Part shown: one piece after another, positions 17,801 through 24,983 of the stretch
How positions within the stretch are numbered: position 1 is the stretch's first letter
How the letters are laid out: every line of letters begins with the position of its first letter
DNA from: Streptomyces sp. NBC_00576
Lineage (GTDB): Bacteria; Actinomycetota; Actinomycetes; Streptomycetales; Streptomycetaceae
Assembly (NCBI RefSeq): GCF_036345175.1
Contig: NZ_CP107780.1
Span: 4,588,001 to 4,652,000, forward strand
DNA: 64,000 bases
Reading direction: 5' to 3'
Notes under the pieces: generated by a model
What the model was told of the DNA's origin: nothing
Databases searched by the model: none
Seen by the model: only the letters and a program-made list of their open reading frames with translations
Position numbers and translations under genes: made by a program

Positions 17801-18496
17801 ATGACCACGCCTGCCTGCCCCTGCCTGCTCGTCGTGGACGACGAGCCGGGCATCCGCGCGATGCTGACCATGGCCCTGGAGTTCCTGGGCTTCGAGGTGA
17901 AGTGCGCGGCCACCGGCCGGCAGGCTCTTCAGTCCGTCACCCGGCGCGCCCCTGATCTGGTGCTGCTGGACGTCAACCTGCCCGATCTGGACGGCTTCGA
18001 GGTGTGCCGGCTGCTGCGCGAACGCGGCCTGGCCATGCCGGTTCTGTTCCTCACCGCCCGCACCGAACTCGACGACCGGGTGCGTGGGCTCGATCTGGGC
18101 GGCGACGACTTCGTCACCAAGCCGTTCGAGCTGAAGGAGGTGGCGGCCCGTGTACGGGCGTTGCTGCGCCGTTCGGGGGGTGGCGAACAACCTGCCGTCA
18201 GGACCCGGTTCACCGTCGGAGACGTACGGCTGGACGCCGACACCCACCAGGTGTGGGCCGCCGACACCCCCGTACACCTGACGAGCACCGAGTTCGCGCT
18301 GCTGCGATACCTGATGGAGAACTCGGGCCGGGTGCTGACCCGCGCCCAGATCCAGGAGCGGGTCTGGAACCACCGGGATGAGAACTCCGGACTCGTGGAC
18401 ACCTACATCTACTACCTGCGGCGCAAGCTGGGCGGCCGACGGCAGGCGCTGATACGGACGGTGCGCGGGGTCGGGTACCAGCTGTGCGCCGACTGA
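17801..18496 (+). CDS. OmpR/PhoB-family response regulator
   Basis: 231 residues. The receiver domain (about 5-120) has the acidic pair in VVDDEPG, the phospho-acceptor Asp in LVLLDVNLPDLDGFEV (about residue 52), a conserved Thr/Ser in LFLTAR and Lys in VTKPFEL. The DNA-binding winged helix (about 135-230) contains LTSTEFALLRYLMEN and YIYYLRRKLG. The start follows GGGAACAGGA. The histidine kinase gene begins inside its last codons, so the pair is one operon; the secreted protein downstream is a candidate target. Confidence 0.95.
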   Translation: MTTPACPCLLVVDDEPGIRAMLTMALEFLGFEVKCAATGRQALQSVTRRAPDLVLLDVNLPDLDGFEVCRLLRERGLAMPVLFLTARTELDDRVRGLDLGGDDFVTKPFELKEVAARVRALLRRSGGGEQPAVRTRFTVGDVRLDADTHQVWAADTPVHLTSTEFALLRYLMENSGRVLTRAQIQERVWNHRDENSGLVDTYIYYLRRKLGGRRQALIRTVRGVGYQLCAD

Positions 18497-19809
18497 CCCG
18501 GTCCGTCGGCCGTCGCGGAAGTCCGTTGCCCGGACCCCGCCGCTCGCGGCCCCGCATCGTGACGTACGGCCTGGCCACCGCCACTCTTGCCGCACTCGGC
18601 GGTGCCGCGCTGCTCTCCGCCTGGCTGCTCGCCCACCACCTCCAGGCACAGGCCGACCGGGACCTGGAGAAGTTCCGCGACGTGCCGCTGTCGGCGCCGG
18701 CCGCGCCTCGGGCGGAATCCGACCACATGGACCCGGACTACGTGGTTCTGCTCCTGGACCCTCGGGGGCGGGTCGTCGGACGCCGCACCGGCTCCCCCGA
18801 CCTGCCCGACTTCCCCCGGCTCACGGCGGACCGGCTGGGCGCGTACGCCGCCCGCGCGCACCCGGTGACCGTCGGCCCGCGCGGCCAGTTCCGCGCCCTG
18901 GTGGTGCGCGATGCCGACCAGGGCGGTTACCACGTCATCGCGCGTTCGACGGCCGCCACCGAGCGGGCCGTCAACCGGCTGCTGTGGTGGCAAGGGGTGC
19001 TCCTGCTCATGACGGTCGTCGCCGGAGCGAGCAGGCTGCACCGCAAGGAGGCACACGACCGACGGGAACGGGAACGCCAGCTATGGGAGTTCGTGGCCAC
19101 CGCCGGCCACGAGCTGCGCAACCAGCTCACCACGATCGCCGGTTACGCCCAGCTCGCCGGGGCCGCGGGCGAGTCGGACCGGCATCGGCAGATGCGCGAC
19201 AAAGCGCTGGGGCGGTTGACGGGCGAGATCCAGCGGATGGCCTCGCTCATCGACGAGCTGACCCTGCTGCAACGGCTCGACCTGGGCCGGCCGTTGCGGT
19301 GGCAGCGCGTCGATCTCGCCGAGCTGTGCCGGGAGGCGGTCGCGGCGGCACGGGACTGCCACCCGGACCATCCGGTACGGCTGCTCATCGCGCCCTGCGA
19401 ACACACCGTCCACGGCGATCCGCAGCGGCTCCACCAGGCCGTAGCCAACCTCTTGACCAACGCCCGTGTGCACACGCCCCCGGGCACCACGACGACGCTG
19501 GGGCTGGGCACCGAGGACGGACACCGGGTCATCGAGGTGATGGACGACGGGCCCGGGGTGCCGCCGGAGCTTCGCGACACGGTCTTCGACCGCTTTGTCC
19601 GGGGAGAGGAAGCCACGGCCGCCGGCAGCGGGCTGGGGCTCAGCGTCGTCGCGGCGATCGCGGCGGCGCACGGAGGAACTGTGGGCATGGAGCCGTCCGG
19701 GCAGGGCGCGTGGTTCAGGGTCCGGCTGCCCGCGGCCCCCGGGGAGCGGGTGGCCCCGGCGCTCGTGCCCGGGCCCGTCGTCCGCTCACGACCGCGCGGG
19801 GAAGTCTGA
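18484..19809 (+). CDS. Membrane sensor histidine kinase, partner of the upstream regulator
   Basis: 441 residues from a GTG that overlaps the regulator gene by 13 bases. Two membrane spans (about 25-50, and 168-188 around WWQGVLLLMTVVAG) enclose an extracytoplasmic sensor of about 115 residues. No HAMP domain is evident. The HisKA H-box FVATAGHELRNQL is followed by the HATPase domain with N-box VANLLTNARVHTP, G1 VMDDGPGVP and G2 GSGLGLSVV. All catalytic landmarks are intact, so it should autophosphorylate and pass phosphate to the co-encoded regulator. The signal is unknown. Confidence 0.94.
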   Translation: MRRLTRSVGRRGSPLPGPRRSRPRIVTYGLATATLAALGGAALLSAWLLAHHLQAQADRDLEKFRDVPLSAPAAPRAESDHMDPDYVVLLLDPRGRVVGRRTGSPDLPDFPRLTADRLGAYAARAHPVTVGPRGQFRALVVRDADQGGYHVIARSTAATERAVNRLLWWQGVLLLMTVVAGASRLHRKEAHDRRERERQLWEFVATAGHELRNQLTTIAGYAQLAGAAGESDRHRQMRDKALGRLTGEIQRMASLIDELTLLQRLDLGRPLRWQRVDLAELCREAVAAARDCHPDHPVRLLIAPCEHTVHGDPQRLHQAVANLLTNARVHTPPGTTTTLGLGTEDGHRVIEVMDDGPGVPPELRDTVFDRFVRGEEATAAGSGLGLSVVAAIAAAHGGTVGMEPSGQGAWFRVRLPAAPGERVAPALVPGPVVRSRPRGEV

Positions 19810-19917
19810 TCCGATCCTGCTGCCACTCCGATCGAACCCTGATCTTCCGATGCCAACCTGTCGCGGCAGGTGCATCTCCCGCACTTCCTGGTTCAGTGTC
19901 CAACGATTGGGGTCCCC

Positions 19918-20724
19918 GTGATTTCCCGTTCCACGATCCAGCGCACAGGAGTTGCCGCGCTGCTGAGTCTCGCCGCGGTGATGGCGACCGTCTCACCGGC
20001 CAGTGCGGCCACCAACATCCGGGGCGCCGAGCCGTTCGACGCCGACAGGCTGCTGATGAGCCTGTGCAACGGGCGAACCGACACCCAGGAAGGCCTGATC
20101 AACGTCCAGACCGGCGAACTCAGGCGTCTTTCGGACTGGAACGACATCCGGGCCCCCTGGGAACGCTATATGGGCCGCTGCACCTACCCCAAGTCGTCCA
20201 GCTGGACCTGGACCGGCGGCGAGGCACGGGTCAGTGACACCATCGTCAACTGCAGTTCAGGCTCCACGCTGAGCCAGAACATCACGTCCACCGGCAGCAC
20301 GACCAGCACCACGAGCAACAGTGTCACCGGCTCGGTCGGCATCCAATGGACGCCTCTCAAGGAGGTGCTGTCGATCCAGGCGGGTGGCGAGTACACGCGG
20401 AGCTGGTCGTACGCGACGACGAAGGGCTGGTCCAAGACGAGCAGCCTCACCGTGCCGCCGCGCAGGGTGGGATGGATGGTCCAACGCCCGGAGATGCGTA
20501 CGGTGCGGAGCAACCCGGTCTTCCACGTCGAGGCCTACACCTGGAACACGCTTCCCTTCGCGAATTGGGCCACCGTCAACAGCTGGCGCGGCCGCGGCTA
20601 CCGCGACATCAACTCGCAGGGCGCCTTCTACGACGCCTACGCCAACGTGACCAACGGCGACGGCTCACCCGTCGGCCAGATCGTGGCCCGCGACCGCGCG
20701 GTGACCAGCGGCGACCGCTGCTGA
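19918..20724 (+). CDS. Secreted protein with aerolysin/ETX-like sequence texture
   Basis: About 268 residues. A Sec signal peptide (VAALLSLAAVMATVSPASA) gives a mature protein of about 240 residues. Its central part (about 100-185) alternates Ser/Thr-rich stretches (SGSTLSQNITSTGSTTSTTS) with amphipathic strands (VGIQWTPLKEVLSIQAGGEY), then a Trp-containing loop and VPPRRVGWMV. That pattern recalls aerolysin/ETX-MTX2 beta-pore-formers, in which a long amphipathic hairpin builds the barrel. This is resemblance of texture, not a demonstrated homology. Cysteines occur at the start, middle and very end. GTG at 19918 is preferred because the signal peptide begins there. It follows the two-component operon by 108 bases and has its own strong terminator. 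Confidence 0.7.
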   Translation: MISRSTIQRTGVAALLSLAAVMATVSPASAATNIRGAEPFDADRLLMSLCNGRTDTQEGLINVQTGELRRLSDWNDIRAPWERYMGRCTYPKSSSWTWTGGEARVSDTIVNCSSGSTLSQNITSTGSTTSTTSNSVTGSVGIQWTPLKEVLSIQAGGEYTRSWSYATTKGWSKTSSLTVPPRRVGWMVQRPEMRTVRSNPVFHVEAYTWNTLPFANWATVNSWRGRGYRDINSQGAFYDAYANVTNGDGSPVGQIVARDRAVTSGDRC

Positions 20725-20748
20725 GGCCCGCCGACCGGGTCAGCCACC

Positions 20749-20786
20749 GAGCCCGCTTCCGCCGGATGTCCGGCGGCGGCGGGCTC
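20749..20786 (+). terminator. Terminator after the secreted protein gene
   Basis: Two-part hairpin: outer arms GAGCCCGC and GCGGGCTC, inner arms CCGCCGGA and TCCGGCGG, 25 bases after the stop. Confidence 0.75.
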
Positions 20787-20959
20787 CGTGCTTTTCAGCG
20801 GGCCGTCGGCCGGCAGGCGTCCCTGGTGAGCTCGTCCCGGAGGTCGGGATCTTCGTACCGCAGCCGATCACGGTCTTCGATGGGCGACTCCGAGGCGGGT
20901 TCAGCCCCTTGGGTGCCCAGGATTCCACCAACTCGCGCACTTCCGGCCGTCCGAAGTCG

Positions 20960-21307
20960 TCAGGCGGGGAGGAAGAATCCGGTCACGTCGGCGAGGAGGC
21001 CGTCCCGGTGCACCCCGCTGCTCACGCCTGTCATGAACGACTCGCCGTCCGGGCCGACCTGGGTCCAGCGGGCCAGCGACCGGTCGTGGTGGTCAAGGAC
21101 TTCGTCGATGCGGAAGCGGTGTCCGGGAAACGCCCCGGCGAAGCCGCCCATGTACGCGTCCAGCTCGGCCAGGCCGCCGACCTCGGTCCCCGGGTCCCGG
21201 TAGGTGACGTCGTCGACCGCGACCGCGCCGAGCGCGGTGAGCCGCTTCGAGGGGTCGGCCGACCAGCACGCGGCGTAGTTGTCCCAGAGCTGCTGTTGGT
21301 CGCTCAT
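20960..21307 (-). CDS. NTF2-like (SnoaL-type) protein
   Basis: 115 residues with the small alpha+beta cone pattern of the NTF2/SnoaL superfamily: N-terminal helices (LWDNYAACWS), VAVDDVTYRDPG, LDAYMGGFAGAFPGHRF and late strands LARWTQVGPDGE and DVTGFFLPA. Members bind small hydrophobic ligands or act as isomerases, dehydratases or hydrolases; the substrate is not inferable. The ATG overlaps the stop of the TetR gene by four bases, so it is the second gene of an operon under that regulator. Confidence 0.82.
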   Translation of the reverse strand: MSDQQQLWDNYAACWSADPSKRLTALGAVAVDDVTYRDPGTEVGGLAELDAYMGGFAGAFPGHRFRIDEVLDHHDRSLARWTQVGPDGESFMTGVSSGVHRDGLLADVTGFFLPA

Positions 21308-21987
21308 CGCTGTTCCTCTTGGTTGGCATGCATGGCTTGCGTGGCTTGCGCAGCTTGGTTGGCTTGCGCGGCTTGCTTGGCTGTGGCTTTCCTGGCACCG
21401 ATCGATGCCAGGGCTCCGTCGGTGATGGTGCGCAGTTTGGCGGCGCCTGTACCGGACCGGACGAGCACCAGTAGGCCCTGGTAGAGCGCCAAGAGCTGGG
21501 CGGCGGACTCCTCGACGTCGAGTTCGGCGGGCAGTAGCCGCTGGGCCCGGGCTCGCGTCAGCGCGTCGGCGAAGCCGGACTCGATCGTCTCCAGCCCCCG
21601 GCGCACACCTGGCGTCACGTGCGGAACGGTGAACGACTCCACCGCGGTGTTGGTGAGCAGGCACCCGGGATCAGGTTCGGATTCGGATTCGGGTCCCATG
21701 CCGGTGTCGAACGCCGAGGTGAAGAACGAGCGGATGCCGGCCACGGGATCCTCCGCGTCCCGCAGGTGAACGCGAACCCTGCCCTCCACCACACGCTCGT
21801 TGTAGGCGTCCAGCGCGGCACTGAACAGGCCCTCCTTGCTGCGGAACGCGCGGTACAGGCTGCCCGGGTGCATTCCGGTCGCCTCTTCGAGGTCGCGCAG
21901 CGAGGCGCCTAGGTATCCACGACGACGGAACAGGCGCATGGCGGAGGCCAGCACCTCGTCCTGGTCCCAGACCTGTTTGCGGCCCAT
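21304..21987 (-). CDS. TetR-family transcriptional regulator with a repetitive C-terminal tail
   Basis: About 227 residues. The N-terminal HTH (about 12-55) reads ASAMRLFRRRGYLGASL and LYRAFRSKEGLFSAAL, typical of TetR/AcrR. The ligand-binding domain follows. The last 25 residues are an Ala/Gln/Asn repeat (KQAAQANQAAQATQAMHANQ) written by tandem copies of a short GGCTTGC-type DNA unit; such a tail is unusual in the family and probably disordered. ATG at 21987 follows GAGGGG; the longer frame to 22062 reads through the upstream repeats and is rejected. Co-translated with an NTF2-like protein. Probably autoregulated through the repeats just upstream. Confidence 0.88.
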   Translation of the reverse strand: MGRKQVWDQDEVLASAMRLFRRRGYLGASLRDLEEATGMHPGSLYRAFRSKEGLFSAALDAYNERVVEGRVRVHLRDAEDPVAGIRSFFTSAFDTGMGPESESEPDPGCLLTNTAVESFTVPHVTPGVRRGLETIESGFADALTRARAQRLLPAELDVEESAAQLLALYQGLLVLVRSGTGAAKLRTITDGALASIGARKATAKQAAQANQAAQATQAMHANQEEQR

Positions 21988-22000
21988 CAAGCACCCCTCT

Positions 22001-22049
22001 AGCGACCTTGCAGTGACCCTGTAGTGGCCCTGCCGCGACCTTGTAGTTG
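22001..22049. promoter_or_regulatory. Direct repeats upstream of the TetR gene
   Basis: GCGACCTTGCAGT and GCGACCTTGTAGT frame a third, degenerate copy (GACCCTGTAGT) within 49 bases immediately before the TetR ribosome site. Candidate operator or recent slippage product. Confidence 0.4.
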
Positions 22050-22132
22050 AACGACCGCTCACAAACTAGCATGCCGGTGTCCCCCGTGGACCGGCCGCCG
22101 GCCGCTGCTGTCGCGCGCTGAGCGTGGTCGGT

Positions 22133-22594
22133 TCAGTCCCGGTCGTCCTCAACCTCCGACGCCCCTTCAGTGGGCCTATGTTCGTGAGAAAGGTTGAGCT
22201 GTTCGTGCAGGAGAGCAGCAGCCTGGAGGTCGTTGGTGACCATCAGCTGAGCCAACCTGCCCGCGACTGCGATCACGTTGGTCCATGCTGGAGCATCTAG
22301 ATAGACCTCATCCGAGGCTCCGCGACCTACCTCTTCCTGCACGGTCGAGTAGACCTCGCCCAGCTTTTTCATGAGCGTGACTTCTTCCTCGGTCCGCAGG
22401 CTCTTGCCCAGCCACGGCGCGGGATCGTCCGCGTTGCAGAAGTCGTCGAACAGAACGGCGACCACGTAGTCCAGGTCCTCGAACTCCTCCGGCCGCAGCC
22501 AGACATCGCGCTGCCACGAGGGACTCGCAAGGGCGAGAACCGCTGGCACAACATGAAGTCGGAAGACCGGGAATTCTATGCCGTGATCAATCAC
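22133..22594 (-). CDS. SCO4402-like hypothetical protein
   Basis: 153 residues, acidic, no signal peptide or membrane span. The arrangement (EFPVFRLHVVPAVLALASP, WQRDVW, VLFDDFCNADDP, ASDEVYLDAPAW and a C-terminal helix) resembles a small family scattered through Streptomyces and annotated SCO4402; its function is unknown. The start is a GTG within GCGAGGTGATTG. It stands alone between the TetR and F420-type oxidoreductase genes. Confidence 0.7.
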   Translation of the reverse strand: MIDHGIEFPVFRLHVVPAVLALASPSWQRDVWLRPEEFEDLDYVVAVLFDDFCNADDPAPWLGKSLRTEEEVTLMKKLGEVYSTVQEEVGRGASDEVYLDAPAWTNVIAVAGRLAQLMVTNDLQAAALLHEQLNLSHEHRPTEGASEVEDDRD

Positions 22595-22771
22595 CTCGCG
22601 AGCCTACTGACGGACTGAGGGACAGCACCCGCTTGCCAAGGCACCTGTTCACGAAAATGCGGACAGGGCGGACAGGGCCAAATTCGAAGAGCCTCATCAG
22701 CGACGACCAGCGGCGAGCACCCGCAATGCCGCTACAACGATTTCGCCGGCCGCGCCAGCTGTCCCGGCAAG

Positions 22772-23197
22772 CTATGCGAAAGCCCAGCCGCTCCACTGCT
22801 CCACCCGCACGGCGACCACGGAGCCCTGGGGAGGGGTGTCCTTGTACTGGCCGTACCGGTCGTACTTGCCGCACAGCAGCTCTACCGCATGGAGCCGCTC
22901 CTCGCCGTCCTCCAGGACTTCCCCTCGACCGTCGGCACGAGCCCACCACAACCGCGACCAGTCCTCGTCGTAGTGGTCGACCAACACCGTCACCGACGGG
23001 TTCTCCCGGATGTTGCGCAGCCGCCGCAGGTTCCACGTGCTTTTGGGCTTGTGGTCGATGGCGAAGTAAAGGATGTCGTTCAGGACGACGAAGGTCACGG
23101 GTACCGCATGGGGTACCCCGTGCGAATCGGCAGTCGCCAACCGGGCGACGGACGACGCAACGAAACGCTCCCGAGCAGCGAGCGGCGAGAGTCTCAT
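22772..23197 (-). CDS. PPOX-class (split-barrel) F420-dependent oxidoreductase
   Basis: 141 residues, typical length for split-barrel pyridoxamine-5'-phosphate-oxidase-like proteins. Signatures are RFVASSVARLATADSHGVPH near the start, PVTFVVLNDILYFAIDHK, and LRRLRNIRENPSVTVLVDHY followed by WARADGRGEV; this set matches the TIGR03668-type F420 enzymes of actinobacteria. It would use reduced F420 to hydride-transfer to an unknown small substrate in the cytoplasm. F420 is made via FbiC, encoded at the right end of this window. Confidence 0.85.
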   Translation of the reverse strand: MRLSPLAARERFVASSVARLATADSHGVPHAVPVTFVVLNDILYFAIDHKPKSTWNLRRLRNIRENPSVTVLVDHYDEDWSRLWWARADGRGEVLEDGEERLHAVELLCGKYDRYGQYKDTPPQGSVVAVRVEQWSGWAFA

Positions 23198-23464
23198 ACA
23201 TCCCACCGTAGTCACACAGATATCCGTGCCCCTGCCCTCATCCGCCACGAACAGGTCGCCGCAAGCCACGCCCGTGACTTTGTCCATCCCCGTCAGCGAG
23301 GCCGTTTCGCCGCCCCAGCTGTTGCGGTCGTGAGGAGCAGGCCGAGTTCTACGCGACAGTGGCCTCCGGCCGCGCCTTGGCACTCTGGCCTCAGATACCC
23401 GAGTCTCAGACCTGGACCACCGGATCGCGGCCCTCGCGGGTGCCGCATGACGACAAGGAACCGC

Positions 23465-23818
23465 ATGGCAGACGGCAGGATCTTCCGCGAGGCGTGGATC
23501 GCAGGCGTACGCAAGCACTTCCCGGGCGAGCCCAAGTCGGGTTACGTGACGCCGTGGCAGGACACTCCCGAGTGGGAGCGCGAAGCCGCAGCCGCCGTGT
23601 GCGAACAGGTACGCCAATTCCTGGAGCTGAGCGCCGGCCACGCGGCACGCCTGAGTCGCGAGCAGAAGAGCCGGTTCGTCGCGACCTGCTGGACAGCTCA
23701 GATGTACAAGCACTTCGAGAACCCGAAGCCGGGTTATGTGGCCGACTGGCCCGACCTGCCCCCGTGGCAGCAGGAGACCGACGCCGACATCTTCGAGGCA
23801 ATCGAGCAGGCAGCCTGA
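23465..23818 (+). CDS. Small soluble protein built from two tandem copies of one motif
   Basis: 117 residues. The two halves repeat one another: GVRKHFPGEPKSGYVTPW with WEREAAAAVCEQV, then QMYKHFENPKPGYVADW with WQQETDADIFEAI. Each unit is a helix, a KHF-x-x-PK-x-GYV-x-x-W turn and a second helix. No known domain is recognised. ATG at 23465 is favoured by AAGGA eight bases upstream; 23447 is possible. A hairpin terminator follows. The 267 bases upstream contain no other gene. Confidence 0.7.
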   Translation: MADGRIFREAWIAGVRKHFPGEPKSGYVTPWQDTPEWEREAAAAVCEQVRQFLELSAGHAARLSREQKSRFVATCWTAQMYKHFENPKPGYVADWPDLPPWQQETDADIFEAIEQAA

Positions 23819-23832
23819 CCTCGCCCCTGCCG

Positions 23833-23863
23833 CCCGCTCTCGTCCACCGCGAGGGCGGGTTTC
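23833..23863 (+). terminator. Terminator after the duplicated small protein gene
   Basis: CCCGCTCTCG pairs with CGAGGGCGGG (one G-U pair) around a seven-base loop, followed by a T-rich run. Confidence 0.65.
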
Positions 23864-24082
23864 CGTTGTTTCAGGCCCTCGGAGGGTCGCGCTGCCCGGT
23901 GGGCTCTGCCGGGGGTGCCGGAGCCAGGACGACCGGGGCGGGCCTGGAGCGCCCGGGCCGTCGGTACGCCGTCCCGATCCGACGGTGCGCGCTCTGGCCG
24001 CAGAGGTGCGTGCCGGGATGCGCGTGCCTCAGCGCGTCTGAGACCAAGGCGTCGGCCTTCGACGTGTGCGCCTGCGGAGCTG

Positions 24083-24844
24083 TCAGCCTGCCAGCCGAGC
24101 CCTCCAGATCTCCTCGCTGGGCCATTGCCGGGCCCAGTCGGCGGAAACTTCTGCGTAGTCCCGCGCATGCTGGGGTGCCTGAATCTCGATCAGGTCTTCC
24201 ACGACGAAGCCGCAGTCCCGCAGCAGGCGGAGCATCTCACCGTGCGGCAGGATGAACTCCACACGATTCTCCAACTGCAGCCGATTCAGCCCGAATTGCC
24301 CGCGGGACAGGGTGGTGGATGCGGGCCCCTCGGGCGGCAGGCACAGCGCGTACAGCGGTGAGTAGCGCATGAACACCAGTCGGCCTCCGGGAACGAGAAG
24401 CCGGGCCGCCTCCGGGATCCACTGGTACGGGTCGCACCACAACGAGGCGCCGTATTCGCTGATCGCCAGGCCGAACGTGTTGTCCTCGTAGGGCACCTTC
24501 TCGGCGTTGCCCAGGACAAGGGGGAAGTCGATGCCGAACTCCGCCTGCATCGCACGAGCAGTGGCCAGTTGCTTCTCCGAGAGGTCGATCCCGACCGGGT
24601 GGGCCCCTGCTCTGGCCAGCCAGGCGGAAACGTAGGCGGTACCGCAGCCCAGCTCGATGGCGCGCATCCCGTCGATGCCGTCGGGCAGCACGCCGACCCG
24701 CGACTCAGGGGTGGCCCACAGTCCCCAGGACGGTTCCGCCTGCGCCCAGTGATCACGGGCCAGCGGCTCGTGCCACGCAGCCGCCTCGTCATCCCAGAAG
24801 CGTCGGTTTTGCTCCAGATGGGCCGCCGGGCCGTCAGCAGTCAT
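24083..24844 (-). CDS. Class I SAM-dependent methyltransferase
   Basis: About 253 residues. The Rossmann methyltransferase core has motif I AIELGCGTAYVSAWLARAG (about 65-83), an acidic residue after GIDL, motif NAEKVPYEDNTFGLAISEYG and post-motif LLVPGGRLVF. N- and C-terminal caps (for example WHEPLARDHWAQAEP) are shared with small-molecule methyltransferases of the UbiE type. The substrate is not inferable. ATG at 24844 is preferred because the earlier in-frame ATG at 24919 adds 25 uncharacteristic residues. Stands alone. Confidence 0.88.
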   Translation of the reverse strand: MTADGPAAHLEQNRRFWDDEAAAWHEPLARDHWAQAEPSWGLWATPESRVGVLPDGIDGMRAIELGCGTAYVSAWLARAGAHPVGIDLSEKQLATARAMQAEFGIDFPLVLGNAEKVPYEDNTFGLAISEYGASLWCDPYQWIPEAARLLVPGGRLVFMRYSPLYALCLPPEGPASTTLSRGQFGLNRLQLENRVEFILPHGEMLRLLRDCGFVVEDLIEIQAPQHARDYAEVSADWARQWPSEEIWRARLAG

Positions 24845-24924
24845 GCAGGCATTCCACCGAAGAAGCTCGGGTGCGGCAACGGAATTACAAACGGAATGAC
24901 AACGACGCCAGAGGAACATGACCG

Positions 24925-24962
24925 AGGGGCCCCTCCGTCCGGTACTGGACGGAAGGACCCCT
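24925..24962 (-). terminator. Terminator after the lipoprotein gene
   Basis: Long hairpin: arms AGGGG/CCCCT and TCCGTCC/GGACGGA around a six-base loop, 21 bases beyond the stop of the minus-strand lipoprotein gene. Confidence 0.7.
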
Positions 24963-24983
24963 GTCGTCGAAGGCCGGCGTGTG

